From positions 1 to 10,691 of the forward strand of contig WUQV01000309.1 of assembly GCA_009889585.1 (NCBI GenBank): a DNA stretch of 10,691 nucleotides. The letters are read 5' to 3'. Positions 6,704-10,691 of this stretch are shown here, piece after piece. The translations under genes and the position numbers were made by a program. The notes under the pieces are model-generated. The model did not search any database. It saw only the letters and a list, made by a program, of their open reading frames with translations, and was not told the origin of the DNA. Within the stretch, counting starts at the first letter, position 1. The number at the start of each line of letters is the position of its first letter. The DNA comes from Candidatus Bathyarchaeota archaeon (GTDB taxonomy: Archaea > Thermoproteota > Bathyarchaeia > Bathyarchaeales > WUQV01).

Positions 6704-7099
6704 ATGGCCAAGAAGGAGGCGTTCGATGTCTCTAAGGAGCCAGTTTATAGAGATAAGCTCTATGAGAGAGCCCTTAAATCCATTATAATCATAGGGCTAG
6801 CGGGCTCATCTAACAACGCAAGCGATCGAAATCTTTATAATGGCATAATTAGGTTGCTCGCGGGGGAGCTAGTGACTAAGATAGCGACCAAGGTCGCTGG
6901 GATGTACAAGGAGCTTAGGTCGATCCTTGACGAGGCCAAGGCCGCTGGCATGGGCGAGTACGAGTCCTATAAGTCCCTCGTTAGGGTTCTAAACGAGCTC
7001 GCCGCGGCTCTACACGCCATGTTATACCTCGACAAAAGACTAGATCCGGAAGAAGAGCAGGCCGTCAGGGATGCATTATCTACTGTTAGAATACTATGA
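6704..7099 (+). CDS. 131-aa helical protein of unknown function, partner of the AbrB-like protein
   Basis: I do not recognise this family. The protein is predicted to be almost all helical and soluble: a charged N-terminus (MAKKEAFDVSKEP), a hydrophobic stretch SIIIIGLAGSS at 26-36, a probable long helix at 44-80 (ending ELRSILDEAKAAG), a helix at 84-110 with a leucine/alanine-rich face (VLNELAAALHAMLYLD), and an acidic C-terminal helix (DPEEEQAVRDALS). None of the usual toxin signatures is visible: no PIN acidic quartet, no RelE basic pattern, and no HEPN RxxxxH. It starts 6 nt after the AbrB-like stop and overlaps the next broken frame through ATGA (7096-7099), so the three frames form one operon. 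An AbrB protein plus a small partner is the layout of a toxin-antitoxin pair, but it could equally be a regulator with a structural or sensing partner. Confidence 0.75.
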   Translation: MAKKEAFDVSKEPVYRDKLYERALKSIIIIGLAGSSNNASDRNLYNGIIRLLAGELVTKIATKVAGMYKELRSILDEAKAAGMGEYESYKSLVRVLNELAAALHAMLYLDKRLDPEEEQAVRDALSTVRIL

Positions 7100-7261
7100 A
7101 TGATTTAGAACGAGAACTCATGGCACTCCTAAGACATTATGAGCCGCTTTCTCTAACTCCGTAGGGAATTTGATGTCTTCATCGAGGAAATAGCGCATTA
7201 CGTCAAGACCTTATGCGCTTATTTATCTAGGCTTTTGAAAAGCGATGCAATCCGAGCTTAG
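7096..7261 (+). pseudogene. third gene of the AbrB cassette, broken by a frameshift
   Basis: ATG 7096-7098 overlaps the 131-aa gene's TGA (ATGA), a classic coupled start. The first frame reads MNDLERELMALLRHYEPLSL and stops at TAG 7162-7164. A second frame opening at 7157 continues in the same style with REFDVFIEEIAHYVKTLCAY and SRLLKSDAIRA, ending at TAG 7259-7261. Joining them by a one-base shift near 7155-7162 gives a coherent helical protein of about 55 aa. No family was recognised. It could be a true inactivating mutation, a programmed frameshift, or an assembly error; the sequence alone cannot distinguish them. The reading on the opposite strand (7120-7197) is a shorter shadow. Confidence 0.5.
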
Positions 7262-7619
7262 ACAAAGCGATCTCCTCTAATACCACTGGAAAATCCGCTA
7301 TGGCTAGTGGTAGCATAGTGAATGCAGCGGTCTTTTTCTGCTAATGTTTGAATCGCTTGTCAAGGATCCTCATATAGGAGGATTCGATGGAGAAGCCAAA
7401 CCATCCAACACGGCCGGAGCAGCACATGAGCTCCCCTAAGCACGTCCCTCCATACTTAATGCGCTTTCCCCCAAACGAAATTAGCGCGTCTACGAAATCT
7501 ATTTGAGCTCGGGAGGCTGGTTTTTAAGCGTAAGGTTCCATCGTCCGGACGATAAGGTGGCCGCGCTGTTGCATACCGCTAGGTCGAAGGAGGGTTTGGA
7601 AAGGCGGCTAGGCTTTTAA
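7262..7619. other. 358-bp stretch without an intact gene; short broken open segments on both strands
   Basis: Nothing here is a convincing whole gene. On the plus strand, ATG 7387 has a perfect AGGAGG site (7376-7381) and encodes 39 aa (begins MEKPNHPTRPEQHMSSPKHV, ends at TGA 7504-7506). A further open segment, 7485-7619, ends HTARSKEGLERRLGF and stops one base before the converging GNAT stop. On the minus strand one frame is open from 7523 to a TAG at 7341-7343 (59 codons, including FGGKRIKYGGTCLGELM) and continues in the same frame for 37 codons to a TAG at 7227-7229, but has no upstream start codon. A TATA-like box (7521-7528) is followed by the 14-bp palindrome 7540-7553. The overall look is a decayed gene or genes. 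Confidence 0.4.
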
Positions 7620-7958
7620 CTACATCGGCAGGAAGTCCCCTTCTGATAGGGAGGGGCAGTTCGCCGACTTCGTCATGACGTTTTGACTTGTTTCCTCATC
7701 TATTTCATTAGTTAGGTTGAATCCAAGCGAACGCCAAAATAGTTCAGCGGATGAATTAGCAATCAACCAAATGTTCTTTACGCCTTTAGCTTTAAGGATA
7801 TCTTCGATATAATTGAAGAATGAACGACCTAATCCCCATCTACGCTTACTCGGCGCTATGTAGAATTCTAAGATGAAACCCCAGCCGGGTCGTTCATCCT
7901 TATCTATCTTTACGTGAGCAAATCCTACGTATTCATCTCCATATTTTAAAAGAAGCAA
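7620..7958 (-). CDS. GNAT family N-acetyltransferase, N-terminally truncated (probably a remnant)
   Basis: The 112 aa from TTG 7956-7958 show the GNAT core: strand 4 GFILEFYIAP (27-36), the acetyl-CoA pyrophosphate loop RRWGLG (39-44, matching Q/RxxGxG), strand 5 KNIWLIAN (61-68) and the C-terminal FWRSLGF (74-80). These enzymes move acetyl from acetyl-CoA to an amine; the acceptor is unknown. The same frame stays open upstream to 8048 and still reads like GNAT sequence (YLKSLPHEERERFLRSILAK, then QGEPNRW), but that part has no ATG, GTG or TTG. It runs straight into the stop of the PaREP1 gene, so about 20 N-terminal residues appear lost. The tail after MTKS (SANCPSLSEGDFLPM) also looks unlike a normal GNAT end. 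The TTG start would drop strands 1-2, so a functional enzyme is doubtful. Confidence 0.6.
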   Translation of the reverse strand: MLLLKYGDEYVGFAHVKIDKDERPGWGFILEFYIAPSKRRWGLGRSFFNYIEDILKAKGVKNIWLIANSSAELFWRSLGFNLTNEIDEETSQNVMTKSANCPSLSEGDFLPM

Positions 7959-8048
7959 CCACCTATTCGGCTCCCCTTGCTTCGCTAAGATGCTTCGAAG
8001 AAACCTTTCTCGCTCCTCATGAGGCAGGCTCTTAAGATAATTCCTTCC

Positions 8049-8450
8049 TTAATACATTTGTTTAATACTATAATTCGACTTAATAACCTTCATAGAAGTT
8101 TCGATTAACTTATCTATGCTCTTCAACCTATCCTTTACGTGATCTATCGTTAACCTAGCTTCATGGAAGCCTTCTACATGTAATACCCATGCGTCATCCC
8201 ACCAATGTAAGATGTTTACATATACCTTCATGGATAGCTCGCTGACAGCGTCATATAAGAGTTTTACAGTCCACTTGCCCCTCTTTAAGGCCTCCTCGTA
8301 CACGTCCCTCGCAGCCACGCTTGCTAACGCCTTAACAGCTTCCTCAGATGCCTTGTACAGCTTTTCGCTCGCTTGAACTGGGTCATTTAGCTCTACGTAT
8401 TTCTTACCTTCGTTAAGGAACTTTATGGCTAAGCTTAAGCTAGCCCCCAT
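8049..8450 (-). CDS. PaREP1 family protein (HEPN-related helical protein)
   Basis: A complete 133-aa protein with the hallmarks of the archaeal PaREP1 family: the TPR/HEPN-like helical pair DPVQASEKLYKASEEAVKAL at 23-42, then GKWTVKLLYDA (58-68), and the conserved C-terminal WDDAWVLHVEGFHEARL at 84-100. PaREP1 proteins were named from repeated copies in Pyrobaculum aerophilum and occur as multi-copy genes in thermophilic archaea. Their biochemical role is unknown. The fold resembles HEPN proteins, but the RxxxxH nuclease motif is not seen here. The start ATG 8448-8450 has no ribosome site. A TATA-like box 26-33 nt upstream suggests a leaderless transcript. A 12-bp inverted repeat brackets the start. 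Its stop lies in the same frame as the truncated GNAT segment downstream, so its arrival or a nearby rearrangement may have cut that gene. Confidence 0.88.
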   Translation of the reverse strand: MGASLSLAIKFLNEGKKYVELNDPVQASEKLYKASEEAVKALASVAARDVYEEALKRGKWTVKLLYDAVSELSMKVYVNILHWWDDAWVLHVEGFHEARLTIDHVKDRLKSIDKLIETSMKVIKSNYSIKQMY

Positions 8451-8480
8451 GTCTAAAGGGGCGATGAAGGGCTAGCTTAA
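8435..8480. repeat. 12-bp perfect inverted repeat spanning the PaREP1 start and promoter
   Basis: The left arm TTAAGCTAGCCC (8435-8446) and right arm GGGCTAGCTTAA (8469-8480) are exact reverse complements, separated by 22 bp. Relative to the minus-strand gene, the right arm overlaps the TATA-like box and the left arm lies over codons 2-5. The start codon is inside the loop. It could be an operator for a dimeric repressor or an RNA hairpin that hides the start. Confidence 0.6.
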
Positions 8481-8484
8481 AAGG
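8475..8484 (-). promoter_or_regulatory. TATA-like promoter of the PaREP1 gene
   Basis: On the minus strand CCTTTTAAGC is centred about 29 nt before the PaREP1 ATG (8450). This places initiation almost at the start codon and agrees with the absence of a ribosome site. It overlaps the upstream arm of the inverted repeat. The same TTTTTAAGC-like core is seen before tldD. Assigned by pattern only. Confidence 0.45.
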
Positions 8485-8530
8485 TTTTAGCTCGTATTAG
8501 GTAAGTTAGAAGCCTTGATCCCTTGGCTAT

Positions 8531-8948
8531 CTAAGCCTGAAAGCCCTTGGAATCTAACGCGCTAAGCATTTGAATTAAAATCCCCTTCAAGCGCTTAGCC
8601 GTCTCCATCAATTCCGTAGTTAAGCCCTCCCCGAAGCTAACGTCCTTAGGCTGAATGGCTAACAAGGCGACCTTGGCCTTCGTTGCCTCCTCAAGGTAGC
8701 TGCAGAAGATCCGTAGCGGCAGGAAGTGAGTCGATAAGACGGGCCCTGTTAGCTGCTCCGGCATCAATAAGTCGAAGGCCCCCGCCCTTAAGCCTAACAA
8801 GGCTGCGTCAATGATGAGTACGTGCGTAGGTTTGAACTCGACGATGGGCCCTATGAAGCCCTCTGGAACGGTCTCGCACTCGATTAAGCAGGTGAACGGT
8901 GGAACTTTATTCCTTAAGCCTCCTTACGACCTTAACCCCGACAAAGTC
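8531..8948 (-). pseudogene. hycI: hydrogenase maturation protease (HycI, peptidase A31 family), frameshifted
   Basis: This family cuts the C-terminal extension from the large subunit of [NiFe] hydrogenase after nickel insertion. The C-terminal 125 residues are well preserved: ECETVPEGFIGPIVEFKPTH, then IIDAALLGL with the metal-binding Asp (codon 8807-8809), TGPVLSTHFLPLRIF with the metal-binding His (codon 8726-8728), and KVALLAIQPKDVSFGEGLT. The preceding family segment VGVKVVRRLKE lies in a different frame (ending at the TAA at 8907-8909). Dropping one base at the junction near 8909 restores RRLKE-KVPP, as the family expects. Upstream of 8948 the N-terminal GNxLRxDD region is not recognisable, so about 20 residues with the first metal-binding Asp are missing or decayed. 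The internal TTG at 8798-8800 would give only an 89-aa fragment. No hydrogenase gene is in the window. A sequencing error could explain the frameshift but not the lost N-terminus. Confidence 0.75.
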
Positions 8949-9067
8949 GGCTCTCCGAGCCAGTGACCCATGTTCAAATCCGGCAGTTGCACCAACAGGG
9001 TTACGCCATCATCTGGCGGAGGGCCTATCTTCACTATAAAGAGCCTAGCGTACTTTGCCCAAGGAGG

Positions 9068-9077
9068 ATTTAAATAG
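9068..9077 (+). promoter_or_regulatory. candidate promoter(s) of the AAA ATPase operon
   Basis: ATTTAAATAG at 9068-9077 is a TATA-like box that would start transcription near 9098-9103. It would favour translation from the in-frame ATG at 9111, which has AAGGAG 9 nt before it. An alternative box ACTATAAAG (9033-9041) would start near 9062 and allow the GTG at 9081, whose GGAGG (9063-9067) is 13 nt away. Only one is likely used, and the choice decides the N-terminus. Confidence 0.35.
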
Positions 9078-9080
9078 GGC

Positions 9081-10394
9081 GTGGATAATTACCTAAAGGA
9101 GCTGGAGATTATGGAGGAGGCATTGCGTCCTAGGATAGTTCAGATAGAGGTTGAGGAGTGGGGGCCTGTGAGAGAGGCTAGGCTTGAGCTCGGGAGCCTG
9201 ACCGTCCTCATAGGGCCCCAGAACAGCGGGAAGACGTACCTAGCCTTACTCAGCACACTGCTGCTTAAGATGGCAGAAGATATTAAGCGTCATATTATCT
9301 TAGAATCAGCCCTAGAGCTATTAAGAAGGGAGCACGGGCCAGGTCACTACTCTTCTGACACAGTCTTAGATTTCGTCGAGAAGAGAGCGACGGAAATAGC
9401 AGAGCTGACGAGGGAAAAAGCGTCTCTGTATTGTCCAAGTCTCTTCTCTCATACGATCCAACAGTACTATTTGCTTAGACCACGAGAGCTAATTAGGGCT
9501 GGGGGAGCGAGTGCCTCCCTATCGATCACCGTCTCGCATGCAGAAGGTGGATCGATGACCCTGCACGCAAAGGTCGGTAAAGAAGAGGGTGATGTCTCTG
9601 TAAGAGCTGATGTCAGTGAGCAGTTTGTGTGCGAGCTTGTCAGAGCTGCAAAGCCTGAGGTTATGTTACATGAGCACGGTGGTTGGTCTGCTAGTTATCG
9701 AAGGGGCTTGTTCGTTCATGACGCGTTTTACATCCCCGCCGAGAGGCTTTTCCTTTTACCCATGCTGACTGACATCCTGAACATAACCATCGAAATCTAC
9801 AGACGGCTAAGGGGATCGATCGGTATCGAGACGATCAAACAACCGGTAATAGATTACTTAGAGAGGCTCAATACTGCTATCCGATCGTCGGGCAAAGAGC
9901 TCCGGCGCTTTAATATATTTGAGTTAGGAGATGCCGTGATCGAAGAGGGTAGGATCTCCTTTGAGGATGCCTTGCATAAAGTTAAAGTGCCCATAGCGAG
10001 CGCGGGCTCTGGTATAGCCCAGCTAATAGGAGTGCTTGCTCCATTGTCCTTCTATAGGAAGGGCTTTGTAGTGATAGAGGAGCCGGAGATAAACTTACAC
10101 GTCGATGCTCAGCTGAGGGTCGCTGAGTTGCTGGCCTCTGTAGCCTCCGAGAGGCAGGTGCTCATAACCACCCATAGCCATTACCTTCTTGCCAAGCTGG
10201 CGAACTTATATGCGAAAAGGGATGCGATAGAAAGTCTTAAGGCGTACTTCTTAGACCCTGAGGATGGCGTGGTTAAGGGGCTTGATCTTTCGAGAGCTGG
10301 TGATGTTGAGATGCCGGAGAGTATAAGGAGGGCCATCGAATATCTGGCTGCTGAATCGTTAGAACTGGTTAAGTCCTTTTACAAGTTTAAATAA
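9081..10394 (+). CDS. AAA/ABC-type ATPase of the OLD/AAA_15-AAA_21 group
   Basis: A 437-aa protein with the split ATPase head of SMC/OLD-like enzymes. An N-terminal strand pair with EEWGPVREARLELGSLTVLI (25-44) leads into the Walker A loop GPQNSGKT (45-52). A long insert follows (about 60-290), with a charged helical part (ESALELLRREHG) and a strand-rich part (147-180). The signature-like PIASAGSGIAQLIGVLAPLS is at 304-323, the Walker B GFVVIEEPEINLH at 328-340 with catalytic Glu333/334, and the H-loop LITTHSHYLL at 361-370. No TOPRIM domain is attached, unlike true OLD nucleases. The start is GTG 9081, or ATG 9111 (which drops 10 residues and loses no motif). The next gene begins immediately after its TAA. 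ATPases of this type work with an effector in defence systems such as PARIS, Gabija-like pairs and RloAB. That role is inferred here from architecture, not shown. Confidence 0.85.
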   Translation: MDNYLKELEIMEEALRPRIVQIEVEEWGPVREARLELGSLTVLIGPQNSGKTYLALLSTLLLKMAEDIKRHIILESALELLRREHGPGHYSSDTVLDFVEKRATEIAELTREKASLYCPSLFSHTIQQYYLLRPRELIRAGGASASLSITVSHAEGGSMTLHAKVGKEEGDVSVRADVSEQFVCELVRAAKPEVMLHEHGGWSASYRRGLFVHDAFYIPAERLFLLPMLTDILNITIEIYRRLRGSIGIETIKQPVIDYLERLNTAIRSSGKELRRFNIFELGDAVIEEGRISFEDALHKVKVPIASAGSGIAQLIGVLAPLSFYRKGFVVIEEPEINLHVDAQLRVAELLASVASERQVLITTHSHYLLAKLANLYAKRDAIESLKAYFLDPEDGVVKGLDLSRAGDVEMPESIRRAIEYLAAESLELVKSFYKFK

Positions 10395-10691
10395 ATGAAG
10401 CTAGTGATACACGCTGAGAGAGTCTACGGAAGTGGATGCGATTATGTAATCATAGAAGACCTGCTGATCCATCTGATAGAGATTAAGAGTTGTAACCTCG
10501 GAATCAATGATGCTGATGATGCAATAAGGCAAATAGGGTTTACCGAGGGGAAGCTTAGAGAAGAAGGAGTTGCACAGAGAAGGCGGATGGAACGTCTAGT
10601 GATTCACGAAAAAGGAGGAGGCTGTAAGACGTACGCACTGGCCCAGATCCTGTTGGAGAACAAAGGGATTAAACTCTTTACGACCTCTAGC
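10395..10691 (+). CDS. PD-(D/E)XK nuclease-like protein, partner of the AAA ATPase (partial, 3' end outside window)
   Basis: An open frame of 99 codons runs off the right edge. The ATG 10395-10397 abuts the ATPase stop (TAA 10392-10394) with no gap, so the two are translationally coupled. No named family was recognised, but the N-terminus fits the restriction-endonuclease fold: a helix-like start with Glu8, then Asp16 in GCDYVIIEDLLIHLIEIKSC, with the E-x-K pair Glu29-Lys31 at the end of a hydrophobic strand. The later AIRQI helix supplies a Gln (46) where motif IV of this fold often has one. The second half (about 60-99) is basic, then cysteine- and leucine-containing (KGGGCKTYALAQILL). If the motif is real the protein is a metal-dependent DNA or RNA nuclease acting as the effector of the ATPase. 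It could also be a non-catalytic DUF with chance similarity, and the C-terminus is unseen. Confidence 0.65.
   Translation, partial: MKLVIHAERVYGSGCDYVIIEDLLIHLIEIKSCNLGINDADDAIRQIGFTEGKLREEGVAQRRRMERLVIHEKGGGCKTYALAQILLENKGIKLFTTSS

Noticed and set aside
7231..7243. Palindrome GCTTTTGAAAAGC
   Set aside because: It lies inside the frameshifted third cassette gene, has no loop for an RNA hairpin, and is short enough to occur by chance.
8935..8994. tRNA-like 3' half on the plus strand: GTTCAAATC (8972-8980) followed by a CCA, with two small hairpins before it
   Set aside because: The T-stem does not pair (CCATG against CCGGC), no matching 5' acceptor strand lies within 100 nt upstream, and no 7-nt anticodon loop with a proper stem can be drawn. 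It may be a degenerate tRNA fragment (a possible old attachment site), but it cannot be supported.

Overview
The window looks archaeal and probably thermophilic, most likely from the Thermoproteota or a related deep lineage. The evidence is a PaREP1 family gene, a tungsten-type aldehyde:ferredoxin oxidoreductase with its own ferredoxin-like subunit, AT-rich TATA-like boxes about 25-35 nt upstream of many starts (several giving near-leaderless starts), purine-rich GGAGG/GGTGA ribosome sites, and heavy use of AGG/AGA, ATA and TTA/CTA codons with some TTG and GTG starts. The lineage cannot be fixed further without a search.

Layout. Positions 1-2046 (minus strand) hold tldD and the start of tldE, the two halves of the TldD/TldE metalloprotease. 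Positions 2370-4744 (plus) hold a two-gene redox operon: an AOR family tungstoenzyme and a 16-cysteine, four-cluster iron-sulfur protein. Facing it tail to tail is a class II (bacterial-type) HMG-CoA reductase (4829-6112, minus), the mevalonate-forming step for archaeal lipid isoprenoids. A small two-helix membrane protein (6165-6401, minus) lies upstream of it. Between the two convergent units, and reaching into the last codons of the reductase gene, are two diverged copies of a 23-24 nt repeat that resemble an archaeal CRISPR repeat separated by one 45-nt spacer.

The right half is accessory in character. A 50-aa AbrB-like DNA-binding protein (6545-6697) is followed closely by an unrecognised 131-aa helical protein and then, through an ATGA overlap, by a short third gene broken by a frameshift. 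Positions 7262-7619 hold only short broken open segments on both strands. Next come a GNAT acetyltransferase missing its N-terminus, an intact PaREP1 gene with a 12-bp inverted repeat over its promoter and start, and a frameshifted hydrogenase maturation protease (HycI family). The window ends with an operon of an ABC/OLD-type AAA ATPase (9081-10394) and an abutting protein, cut by the window edge, that carries a PD-(D/E)XK nuclease-like motif. This pair has the architecture of a two-gene defence system.

Taken together, the left 6.1 kb is housekeeping metabolism. The segment from about 6.5 kb to the end is a turnover zone in which at least three genes are decaying (third cassette gene, GNAT, HycI) beside two intact cassettes (AbrB plus 131-aa protein; ATPase plus nuclease-like protein). 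No rRNA, tRNA, transposase or full CRISPR array was found.
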